Source: JADGHX01 sp035760965
Lineage (GTDB): Bacteria; Pseudomonadota; Gammaproteobacteria; Steroidobacterales; Steroidobacteraceae
Reading direction: 5' to 3'
Assembly: GCA_035760965.1 (NCBI GenBank)
Contig: DASTRY010000094.1
Coordinates: 1 to 64,000 of the forward strand
Length of the DNA stretch: 64,000 nucleotides
Shown here: positions 8,940-17,632 of the stretch, one piece after another
How positions within the stretch are numbered: position 1 is the stretch's first letter
Layout of the letters: each line of letters opens with the position of its first letter
The notes under the pieces: generated by a model
The model's input: the letters and a program-made list of their open reading frames with translations, nothing else
Database searches by the model: none
Told to the model about the DNA's origin: nothing
Program-made: the position numbers and the translations under genes

Positions 8940-9929
8940 ATGGCGAAGGTCGTGCGCATTCACCGGCTGGGTGAGCCGGACGTTCTGCAATTCGAAGAGG
9001 TGGAGATCGGTGCGCCGGGCGCAGGCGAGGTGCGGCTCGCGGTGGAAGCGATCGGCCTCAATCGGGCCGAAGCGATGTTTCGGCGCGGGGCCTATCCGGT
9101 CAAGCCGCAATTGCCGACGGGGATCGGGTACGAGGGCGTCGGCGTCATCGAGGCGATCGGGCCCGGCGTGAGCGGGTTCGAAGTGGGCCAGCGCGTGTGC
9201 GTCGTGCCGAACACGCAGCTCGGGCAGTACCCTCTGTGCGGCGAGAAAGCCATCGTGCCGGTGCGCAGTCTCTTGCCGATGCCGCCGGGATTGACGCCGG
9301 TCGAAGGCGCTTCGATCTGGATGCAGTACTTCACCGCGCTCGCGATCATCGAGGCGGGACACGCGACGGTCGGCGATTACGTGATCATCCGAGCGGCCTC
9401 GAGCAGCGTCGGGCTCGCGGCGATCCAGCTCGCCAACTGGGCCGGTGCCGTGCCGATCGCGGCGACTCGCCGCAGCAGCAAGACTGCGGCACTGAAGGAG
9501 CAGGGCGCAAAGCACGTCATCGCGACGGAGGAGACGGATCTCGTCGCCGAGGTCATGCGCATCACCGGCGGCAAGGGCGCGCGACTCGTGTTCGACCCGG
9601 TGGGCGGTCCCGAAGTGGACAAGCTCGCGCAGGCGATGGCCGAGGAAGGCATCCTCTTCATCTACGGCAGCCTGAGCGGCGAGCCCACGGTCTTTCCGCA
9701 CTGGCCGGCGGCGTTGAAGAGCCTCAGCGTGCGCGGCTGGGTCGCCTCGTTCATCTGGAACAAGCCGCATCGCTACGCGCGCGCGCACCAGCTCATCCTG
9801 CAAGGGCTGGCGAGCGGGCATCTGCGGCCCGTCATCGCGAAGACGTTTCCGCTCGCGCAGGTCGTCGAGGCGCACCGCTATCTCGAATCCAATCAACAAC
9901 TCGGCAAGATCGTCGTCACGGTGAAATGA
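8940..9929 (+). CDS. Zinc-type alcohol dehydrogenase-like oxidoreductase (MDR superfamily)
   Basis: A 329-residue medium-chain dehydrogenase/reductase. The GroES-like N-terminal half (VEAIGLNRAEAMFRRG, PTGIGYEGVGVI) precedes a Rossmann domain (SSSVGLAAIQLANWAGA) and a C-terminal LGKIVVTV segment. It most resembles quinone-oxidoreductase-like MDRs that act with NADPH on unsaturated carbonyls. No structural zinc cysteine cluster is evident. A short AT-containing leader with a GGGAGAAAG ribosome-binding site precedes ATG 8940. Its stop overlaps the start of the following SDR gene (ATGA at 9926), so the two form an operon. The substrate is unknown. Confidence 0.83.
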   Translation: MAKVVRIHRLGEPDVLQFEEVEIGAPGAGEVRLAVEAIGLNRAEAMFRRGAYPVKPQLPTGIGYEGVGVIEAIGPGVSGFEVGQRVCVVPNTQLGQYPLCGEKAIVPVRSLLPMPPGLTPVEGASIWMQYFTALAIIEAGHATVGDYVIIRAASSSVGLAAIQLANWAGAVPIAATRRSSKTAALKEQGAKHVIATEETDLVAEVMRITGGKGARLVFDPVGGPEVDKLAQAMAEEGILFIYGSLSGEPTVFPHWPAALKSLSVRGWVASFIWNKPHRYARAHQLILQGLASGHLRPVIAKTFPLAQVVEAHRYLESNQQLGKIVVTVK

Positions 9930-10747
9930 TGTTGCGCAAAGTCGCGGTTCTGTTCGCACTCGTATTGGCCTTGCCGCTTGCGGCGCAGGCGGCGGCCTTC
10001 AAGAAGGATGCGCCGACGGTGCTCATCACCGGCGCGAACCGGGGTATCGGGCTGGAGCTGGCCAAGCAGTACGCCGCGGCGGGCTGGAATGTCATCGCGA
10101 CGACGCGGCGGCCGCTCGACGATCCGGGCGCGGCGGCGCTGCGCGAGCTGGCGAAGAAGTATCCGCAGGTGGCGCTCGAGCGCATCGACGTCACGGACAC
10201 CGCGATGATCCGGGGCGTGGCGCAGAAGTACAAAGATCAGCCGCTCGATGTGCTCATCAACAATGCCGCCGCGGTGGAAGCGACGTTCCAGGCGGACCTC
10301 GAGAAGGTGAACATCCCGTACGACAAGATCGACTTCGATGCCGCGCGCAACGACTTCGACGTCAACGCGCTCGGGCCGATGCGCATGGTGCAGGCGTTCG
10401 AGCCGAACGTCGCGCGCTCGAAGCAGAAGAAGATCGTGAACGTCACCTCCTTCATCGGCTCGTTCGGGCGCAGCTTTCAGAGCGCCATGGGCATGAACTA
10501 CGGGGCGAGCAAAGCGGCGCTCAACATGTATTCCTACAAGCTATCGCATGCGCTGAAGCCGCAGGGCGTGATCGTCGCGCTGGTAGAGCCGGTGCTGGTG
10601 GCGAGCAAGCCCGGCGTGGCCGAAAACCCGATGGCGAGCCCCGTGGATGTGGAGGTCGCGAAGCTCTTGAAAGTGATCGACGGGTTGACGATGGAGAGCA
10701 GCGGCAAGATCACGAACTTCACGACCGGGCAGATCGATCCGTTCTGA
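9926..10747 (+). CDS. Short-chain dehydrogenase/reductase with an N-terminal Sec-type signal
   Basis: A 273-residue SDR. Residues 1-24 form a clear hydrophobic signal (MMLRKVAVLFALVLALPLAA then QAA). The cofactor motif TGANRGIG, the NNAA motif (normally NNAG) and the catalytic Y-G-A-S-K follow. SDRs need NAD(P)(H), which is scarce in the periplasm, so the leader is odd: it may be a membrane anchor, a genuine export signal or a mis-called start. If translation began nearer KDAPTVLITG, the protein would be a normal cytosolic SDR. The start overlaps the MDR stop, pointing to shared expression. The substrate is unknown. Confidence 0.82.
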   Translation: MMLRKVAVLFALVLALPLAAQAAAFKKDAPTVLITGANRGIGLELAKQYAAAGWNVIATTRRPLDDPGAAALRELAKKYPQVALERIDVTDTAMIRGVAQKYKDQPLDVLINNAAAVEATFQADLEKVNIPYDKIDFDAARNDFDVNALGPMRMVQAFEPNVARSKQKKIVNVTSFIGSFGRSFQSAMGMNYGASKAALNMYSYKLSHALKPQGVIVALVEPVLVASKPGVAENPMASPVDVEVAKLLKVIDGLTMESSGKITNFTTGQIDPF

Positions 10748-10929
10748 GCGGAGGGTTCGGCGAGCGCGTGCGGCTCGCGGCCGCGCTGACGGCGCACTTG
10801 GCGCCGCTTGCTCGATGGCGCCCGCGCCTGCATTTCAGTGCACCGCTCCTGTGGCGCGGCACGCCCGGCGCCTCGGTGACAACGCCGTGCTCGATGTCAG
10901 CGTGAGGGCCGGGCCTCGAGCACTCTCGC

Positions 10930-11562
10930 TTACGCTTGAGTCGCAGCGAGATCGGCGTCCTTGGCCGCGGATCGTTTTATCGCCGGCCGCGAATTCACGA
11001 GCTTGATGTACGCCTCGATCTGCGGCGAGGACGGCACGATCTTGAATACTCCCACCGTCCACTGCAGCGCCACGCCCCACAGCACATCCGCGGCGGTGAA
11101 ACGCTCGCCCAGCAGGTACGGTCCCTTCGCGAGCTGCTGATTCAGCGTGCCGAGCACGGTGTCGAAATCGCCATACGGACAGCTGCTCGGCGGCGCCGGC
11201 TCGCGCTTCTGCGCGCGATCGAGCACCGCGGGCTCGAAGCTCGATCCGTAGAACACCATCCACCGCAGATACGGCCCGCGCAACGGATCGCCGATCGGCG
11301 GAGCGAGGCCGACCTGCGGGTACAGATCCGCGAGATAGAGATAAACGGCGGGCTGCTCCGTCACGACCGCGCCGTCATGAACGATGGCCGGCACCTTGCC
11401 CATCGGATTGACGGCCAGGTATTCCGGCTTGCGCTGCTCGCCCTTCTTCAGGTTGAGCACGTGTAAATCGTAAGGTACACCCAGCTCTTCGAGCAGCGCC
11501 CGCGCGCCCACCGAGCGGGAATTCGGCGCATGAAACAACGTGACGCGTGGCAAGTCGGTCAT
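10930..11562 (-). CDS. Glutathione S-transferase family protein
   Basis: A 210-residue two-domain GST. The N-terminal thioredoxin fold carries the likely catalytic Ser/Asn region (FHAPNSRSVGARALLEE), the cis-Pro GKVPAIV and the glutathione-binding EQPAVYLYLAD. A helical C-terminal domain follows (GERFTAADVLWGVAL). ATG 11562 is preceded by a good Shine-Dalgarno sequence (AGGGAG), which favours it over an upstream start at 11619. It is likely cytosolic and used for conjugation or isomerisation of electrophiles. It is convergent with the SDR gene and downstream, on the same strand, of the Ig-domain gene. Confidence 0.87.
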   Translation of the reverse strand: MTDLPRVTLFHAPNSRSVGARALLEELGVPYDLHVLNLKKGEQRKPEYLAVNPMGKVPAIVHDGAVVTEQPAVYLYLADLYPQVGLAPPIGDPLRGPYLRWMVFYGSSFEPAVLDRAQKREPAPPSSCPYGDFDTVLGTLNQQLAKGPYLLGERFTAADVLWGVALQWTVGVFKIVPSSPQIEAYIKLVNSRPAIKRSAAKDADLAATQA

Positions 11563-11690
11563 GACACAAGCTCCCTTGCGTTGTCGGACGGGAAGGCACG
11601 ATAGGCCGCGCATCCGCATGCGACAAGGCAGCCGCGGAGAGTCGAGGACCGTTTCTGACCGCTGCAGCGAGTGACGAGTCGGGGAGTTGC

Positions 11691-11721
11691 AAAGGCCGCC
11701 GGACGGTATGGTCCGGCGGCC
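11691..11721 (-). terminator. Rho-independent-like terminator for the Ig-domain gene
   Basis: A perfect 11-bp inverted repeat (11694-11704 pairing with 11711-11721) with a 6-base loop. Read on the minus strand it is followed by TTT at 11693-11691. It lies about 40 bases past the stop of the Ig/FN3 gene. Confidence 0.7.
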
Positions 11722-11763
11722 CCTTCGCGCGCGCCGTCTGCAGCGCGGCGCGCGCGGACGTGC

Positions 11764-13299
<1,536 letters not shown>

Positions 13300-13361
13300 G
13301 CACCCCTCCGCAAAAATTTGTTCGCCCCACCACCCGTGGGCTGATCGTCAAGTCGGAGGAA

Positions 13362-13458
13362 CCCCCGGTTACTCCTGGCGGCCCCGCTGTCCGCGTTCAG
13401 GGGTGCGGACCGGAGGCTTTGCGCCCTCGCCTTGCGACGAGTTTGCCCTTGACAGCTG
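13362..13458 (-). ncRNA. Class I cyclic di-GMP riboswitch (GEMM-I)
   Basis: Read on the minus strand, the leader of the Ig-domain gene contains GGGCAAAC, a hairpin capped by a GCAA (GNRA) tetraloop, then GGCGCAAAGCCTCCGG, a GTCCGC/GCGGAC stem and AGCGGGGC. This is the ordered conserved core of the GEMM-I family. Both ligand-contact positions look canonical: the middle G of GGGCAAAC (G20 in the Vibrio Vc2 numbering) favours cyclic di-GMP over cyclic GMP-AMP, and the stacking A in CGCAAAG is present. It ends about 60 bases before ATG 13299, and downstream hairpins form a candidate expression platform. Whether it switches on or off is not determined. Confidence 0.93.
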
Positions 13459-13499
13459 CTCTGCTGGAGCGGGAGTAGATAGGATTCAACGTATTCAGA

Positions 13500-14270
13500 T
13501 CAATGTGCGCAAATCGCTACATGTCTGCATATGACGACGTTCGTACGTATCGAAAGAAAGTCGTTTCGTTTTAGAGAACCGCCTCGGACGGCCGCGTCGC
13601 GAAGCTCGTCGCGTCCGCGGCCGCTGTTTATGCGTCTTTTCGTCGCTGCGAACGGAGTTGGTTTGCCCGTGCATGACGCGCGCGAGCGCTCGCGGGTAGC
13701 TGCTACGCGTTTTTCGCATCCAGCGGCGGTAACTCGCGCGGTCGAAGAGTGACCGGCGTCACACTGCGTTGCGCAGCGCTCGCACATTCACCTGCGATGA
13801 GCAGTTTCCCCCGCCAAGCGCGATCGCTTCACCGTGCGACTGTGTTGCGAGCGGCGTCGGCGCTCGCGGGGGCGGGCGCGTGAGCTTCGGGAAGCTCGCT
13901 TTCTCGAGCAGCTTGTCGCGCTTTCTCGAGCAGCTCGTCGTCGCAGTCGGGGCTCGCGCGCGCGTGAGCTTCCGCACCTTCCTGCGTGAGTCTGCGAGCA
14001 TCCCCTGCGTACCGGCGCGAAGCTCGGTCGGACCTGGACGCGAAAGGGCCCTCGCCCTGATGCACCGCCCGCGGTCAGGGCGGTGGGCGGTCAGGGCAGG
14101 GCGAAAAAGAGCCGGGTGAGGCTGGGCTGCCCGTACCGAGGTGCCCCCGAAGCCGCAGCGCCGTGCAAGGTGCGGCCACGGCGCCGGATGAGCGGGCCGG
14201 CACGCTGGATTGCACTATGATCCGGACGAGTCGAGCCCACCGCAGAAGTGGGCCATCCGGAGGCAGTTGA
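13500..14270. other. Long intergenic region, no supported gene
   Basis: This lies between the riboswitch-controlled leader (minus strand) and the MFS gene (plus strand). Short open frames exist on both strands but are Arg/Ser/Ala-rich, have no family features and overlap each other. The part near 13480-13570 is less G+C-rich and may hold the promoters for the minus-strand leader. A short direct repeat (CTTTCTCGAGCAGC, copies near 13900 and 13920) and several palindromic G+C runs near 14040-14100 are present. No tRNA or riboswitch was recognised. Confidence 0.6.
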
Positions 14271-15539
14271 ATGGGCAATCGACGCGGCGTCTTCACCTAC
14301 GAGAACGGTCTGCTCCTGCTGCTGGGCATCTCGTTCGGCGTGGCCTTCTTCGATCGCAATGCCGGTACGATCCTCGTGCCGTACATCGAGAAGGACATGC
14401 ACCTCACCAACACGCAGGTGGCATTCATCTCGTCGAGTCTCGCGATCGCCTGGGCGCTCGGTGCGTACTTCATCGCGCGCTGGTCCGATGCGCGCGGCGC
14501 GCGCAAGCCGTTCCTGCTCGCCTTCCTGCTCATCTTCTCCGCCTGCTCGTTCCTCTCCGGCATGGCGGGTTCGTACCCCGTGCTGGTGCTCGCGCGCTTC
14601 ATCATGGGCGCGGTCGAAGGACCGTTCCTGCCGGTGTGTCTCGCGATCATGGCGATCGAGTCCTCCGAGCATCGGCGCGGCATCAACGCCGGCATCATGC
14701 AGAACTTCTTCGCCGCGATCCTCGGGCAGAGCGTGGCGCCGCTCGTGCTCGTCGCGGTCGCCGACCAGTTCGGGTGGCGTGCGGCATTCTTCCTCGCCGG
14801 CCTGCCGGGGCTCCTGTGCGCGATCGCCGTGATGTTCTGGGTTCGCGAGCCCACGAAGGCGGCGCAAGCCTCGCTCGACTCGAACGCACTGGGCGGCGGC
14901 GAGGGCGCACACATGGGGCTCATGCAGATGGTCGGCGTTCGCAACATCGCGCTCTGCTGCGGCATCTCGGTGTTTCTCGTCGCGTGGATGATCCTCGGCT
15001 GGACATTCTTCCCGAGGTTCTTCACGGACTATCGCGGCTTCTCTCCCCAGACGATGTCCTATCTCCTGACCACTCTCGGCATCGCCTCGGCCGTGTCGGG
15101 GTTCGGCGCGCCCGCCCTGTCCGACCGTATCGGGCGCAAGCCGGTGATGATCGCGTTCTGTCTCGCGGGGGTGATCACGCCGCTCGCGGTGCTGTTCTTC
15201 CACGGGCCGGCCGCCGTGCTGGGCGTGCTCATGTTCATCGGGTGGTCGGCGACGGGCGCGTTCCCGCTTTTCATGGGCGTGATTCCGGGCGAAACGATTT
15301 CGCGGAAATATGCGGCCACCGCGATGGGTCTGGTGGTGTGCGTGGGCGAAGTGATCGGCGGCTTCGGGATCACTTCGCTCGCGGGCAAGCTTGCCGACCT
15401 GTCGAACCTGACGACGCCGTTGTGGGTCATGGTTCTGTGCGCAGCAATCGGCGGGTCGCTGTGCTTCTTCCTCGTCGAAACCGCGCCGGTCAAGGTGCGG
15501 GCCGCGGCCGCGGCGCCGGCGATGGCGCGCGCGGCGTGA
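14271..15539 (+). CDS. Major facilitator superfamily transporter
   Basis: A 422-residue, 12-helix MFS protein. The loop 2-3 signature is seen as ARWSDARGARKPFL, and the matching loop 8-9 motif as SDRIGRKPVMI. It resembles the anion:cation symporter / organic-acid group (early FFDRNAGTILVPYIEKD, then a conserved RFIMGAVEGPFLPV), which suggests import of an organic or aromatic acid. The Ala-rich C-terminal tail is unremarkable. A binding-protein-like gene follows on the same strand after about 157 bases, which hints at a shared substrate. The ligand is not identifiable. Confidence 0.87.
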   Translation: MGNRRGVFTYENGLLLLLGISFGVAFFDRNAGTILVPYIEKDMHLTNTQVAFISSSLAIAWALGAYFIARWSDARGARKPFLLAFLLIFSACSFLSGMAGSYPVLVLARFIMGAVEGPFLPVCLAIMAIESSEHRRGINAGIMQNFFAAILGQSVAPLVLVAVADQFGWRAAFFLAGLPGLLCAIAVMFWVREPTKAAQASLDSNALGGGEGAHMGLMQMVGVRNIALCCGISVFLVAWMILGWTFFPRFFTDYRGFSPQTMSYLLTTLGIASAVSGFGAPALSDRIGRKPVMIAFCLAGVITPLAVLFFHGPAAVLGVLMFIGWSATGAFPLFMGVIPGETISRKYAATAMGLVVCVGEVIGGFGITSLAGKLADLSNLTTPLWVMVLCAAIGGSLCFFLVETAPVKVRAAAAAPAMARAA

Positions 15540-15696
15540 CGAGGATCGGTGGCGAGCGGCATTACGAGTGTCGAAAAGAGGACGCACTGGACCGAAGGGT
15601 CGACGTGCGGCAAACGAGTCGGATCGGGTGGATGCGCGGGAACATCGTTCCCCATGTCACGCCCGCGACGACGTGACAGAGCGAGGGTATCTTCGT

Positions 15697-16593
15697 ATGA
15701 CTGACTTCATCATTCGCCCGCACGGGCGCCTGCACGACTGGATCGCCCACGAGAAGGGCTACTTCCGCGACGAAGGGCTCGCGTACCGCATCGTCGCCGA
15801 CGAGGCCCACGAGAATCGCCCGAAAGAGGTGGACCCCGCGACGGGCGCATTGCGCGAGATTCGCGCGGGTGCGTACGAGATGTACGAGCAGGGCGCCGGC
15901 AGCAAGGGCGAATCGCACTCGGACATCAGCTGCGCCTGTCACTGGACGGTGAACGAAGCGGCCGCCCGCAACGTGGGACGCATGTGGGCGAACGCATATT
16001 CGGTGATGCCGGGTGCGGTCATGGTGCGCGCGGATTCGCCGATTCGGCGGCCCGAAGATCTCGCGGGCAAGGAGATCGCCGTCGGCTATCGCTCGGGCAG
16101 CCACTACACCACCGTGCAGGCGCTCGAGCCGTTCCTCGCGAGCGAGGACATCAAGCTCAAGTTCGGCGGCATGCCGTGGGCGCGCGTCGACGCGGGCCTC
16201 GATGGGGACGTACCGGCGGTCACGGTGTGGGGCCCCGCGTACTACGTGTGCGAGCAGCTCGGCATGCGCAAGATTGTGGACGCGACCTTCATGGGCGGCT
16301 TCATGGTGCCGCCGCTCACGCCGACTTCGGATATCGAGAAGTACTTCCGCGCGTTGAAGCGCGCGCAGATGGACATCGATGTCGCGGCGGAGCGCTACAA
16401 GCATCACTACGCCAAGGAAATCCCGGAGCGCTATCGCAATCGCGTGGACGTGCGATTGTTCGGGCCCGGCGAGCGCGTGGTGTTCCTGCCGTATTCGCGT
16501 GAGACGTTCGAATCGACGCAGCGCTGGATTCACGAGCGCGACATGTTCGAAGAAGCGCCGACCTGCGATTACAACGCGGCTGTCGTGAACTGA
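15697..16593 (+). CDS. Periplasmic-binding-protein-like (NMT1/substrate-binding fold) protein without signal peptide
   Basis: A 298-residue protein of the type II periplasmic-binding fold. It starts FIIRPHGRLHDWIAHEKGYFRDEGL, and ADSPIRRPEDLAGKEIAVGYRSG is the classic hinge segment of NitT/TauT and THI5-like proteins. ATG 15697 follows a GCGAGGG ribosome-binding site and gives no signal peptide, so the protein is likely cytosolic. Some family members are enzymes (for example 4,5-dihydroxyphthalate decarboxylase relatives) rather than transport proteins. It follows an MFS gene, and no ABC permease or ATPase is nearby. That supports a catabolic enzyme or a sensor over ABC transport. Confidence 0.75.
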   Translation: MTDFIIRPHGRLHDWIAHEKGYFRDEGLAYRIVADEAHENRPKEVDPATGALREIRAGAYEMYEQGAGSKGESHSDISCACHWTVNEAAARNVGRMWANAYSVMPGAVMVRADSPIRRPEDLAGKEIAVGYRSGSHYTTVQALEPFLASEDIKLKFGGMPWARVDAGLDGDVPAVTVWGPAYYVCEQLGMRKIVDATFMGGFMVPPLTPTSDIEKYFRALKRAQMDIDVAAERYKHHYAKEIPERYRNRVDVRLFGPGERVVFLPYSRETFESTQRWIHERDMFEEAPTCDYNAAVVN

Positions 16594-16664
16594 CGCCCGA
16601 TCCCGCTCTCGCTAACTCCGAGGCAGCGTCGCCGCTTGCGGCGGGGCTGCATCGGCGTGCGCGC

Positions 16665-17375
16665 TCACTGTTGGGGTAGCGGACTTGTGCCGGATGGCGG
16701 CACAAAGGCGGGCGGTGGCGGAGTCGTGCCGGGTGGCGGCATCGGCGCCGGCGGCGGCGATGTCGTGTCGGGCGGCGGTACGGGTGCCGGCGGGACCGGA
16801 GTTGTGTCCGGTGGTGGCACGCCCGCGGGCGGTGGTGGAGTCGCATCGGGTGGGGGCACCGGCGCTGGCGGCGGCGGAGTCGTGTCGGGCGGCGGAACGG
16901 GCGCCGGCGGTACCGGAGTTGTACCGGGTGGCGGCACGCCCGCCGGTGGCGGCGGAGTCGTATCGGGTGGAGGAACCGCTGCTGGCGGCGGCGCGGTTGC
17001 ATTGGTCGATGGCACTGTCGCCGCCGGCGGCGCAGGCGCATTGGCCGACGGCACTGTCGCAGGCGGCGGCGCTGGCACGTTGACCGATGGCACTGTCGCA
17101 GGCGGCGGTCCAGCCACCGTTGACGGGACGGTCGCAGCGGGTGGTGCAGTCACCGGCGCAGTTCCCGACATCGGGGGGATCGCTCCGGGTACGGTCGCAG
17201 GCGGAGGCGCGCCGACCGTCGCGGGCGGAGCTCCAACGTTCGCGGGTGGCACTGTGCCGGCAGCCGCGGGCGGCCGCGCCGATCGTACCGGCCGCCGCAC
17301 TTGCGCGTCGGCAGCGGCACTCGCGCACGCGAGCACGACCGCGGCAAATCCCAGAATCCATCTCTTATCGCGCAT
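16665..17375 (-). CDS. Secreted proline-rich protein made of 13-residue repeats
   Basis: A 236-residue protein. ATG 17375 follows an AGGAAG ribosome-binding site, and the signal peptide is MRDKRWILGFAAVVLACASA with cleavage near ADAQ. From residue 81 to the end it consists of about twelve units with the pattern A-x-V-P-[P/S]-x5-P-P-P, nearly all exactly 13 residues. Units 2-4 carry S-x-N and units 5-11 mostly carry P-D-T-T. No globular domain is present. Such polyproline rods may span the periplasm or coat the surface, but no function can be assigned. It is monocistronic, behind two terminators of the DUF4394 gene. Confidence 0.7.
   Translation of the reverse strand: MRDKRWILGFAAVVLACASAAADAQVRRPVRSARPPAAAGTVPPANVGAPPATVGAPPPATVPGAIPPMSGTAPVTAPPAATVPSTVAGPPPATVPSVNVPAPPPATVPSANAPAPPAATVPSTNATAPPPAAVPPPDTTPPPPAGVPPPGTTPVPPAPVPPPDTTPPPPAPVPPPDATPPPPAGVPPPDTTPVPPAPVPPPDTTSPPPAPMPPPGTTPPPPAFVPPSGTSPLPQQ
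16668..17135 (-). repeat. 39-base minisatellite coding the 13-residue proline repeats
   Basis: Tandem, diverged 39-base units coding A-x-V-P-type 13-residue repeats in the proline-rich protein. The spacing is constant apart from a 12-residue first unit. The two sub-families are adjacent, consistent with repeated local duplication. Confidence 0.85.
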
Positions 17376-17480
17376 GGCTTCCTGCGGCGGGCAGATCGGC
17401 CCGCATCCCGAGTCGCAAATGCCGCTCCCGCGGTGATGCATCGGAGCCTTGCCGGAAGCGGGCCTCCCTCCAAAAGAAGA

Positions 17481-17498
17481 TCCGGCCTTGCGGCCGGA
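17481..17498 (-). terminator. Second terminator-like hairpin behind the DUF4394 gene
   Basis: Stem TCCGGCC/GGCCGGA with a 4-base loop. On the minus strand it is followed by TCTTCTTTT. It lies about 135 bases past the DUF4394 stop and ahead of the proline-rich gene. Confidence 0.65.
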
Positions 17499-17531
17499 CC
17501 TCCCGACTTCCTTCGATTGTCGAGTCAGCGG

Positions 17532-17566
17532 AAAAGTCGGCCGTGGCCGGGGAACCACGGCCGACT
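17532..17566 (-). terminator. Rho-independent terminator of the DUF4394 gene
   Basis: A perfect 12-bp stem (17535-17546 with 17555-17566) and 8-base loop. On the minus strand it is followed by a short T run. It lies about 67 bases past the stop of the DUF4394 lipoprotein gene. Confidence 0.75.
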
Positions 17567-17632
17567 CTCCAACGGGCGCTTGGGTGGTGGTGCGCCTCTT
17601 CCAGTCGAGGTCTCTAAGGTGGGTGACCTCGC

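Noticed and set aside
13769..14119. Open frames of about 80-116 codons on both strands
   Set aside because: They overlap each other, have low complexity and no ribosome-binding sites or similarity.
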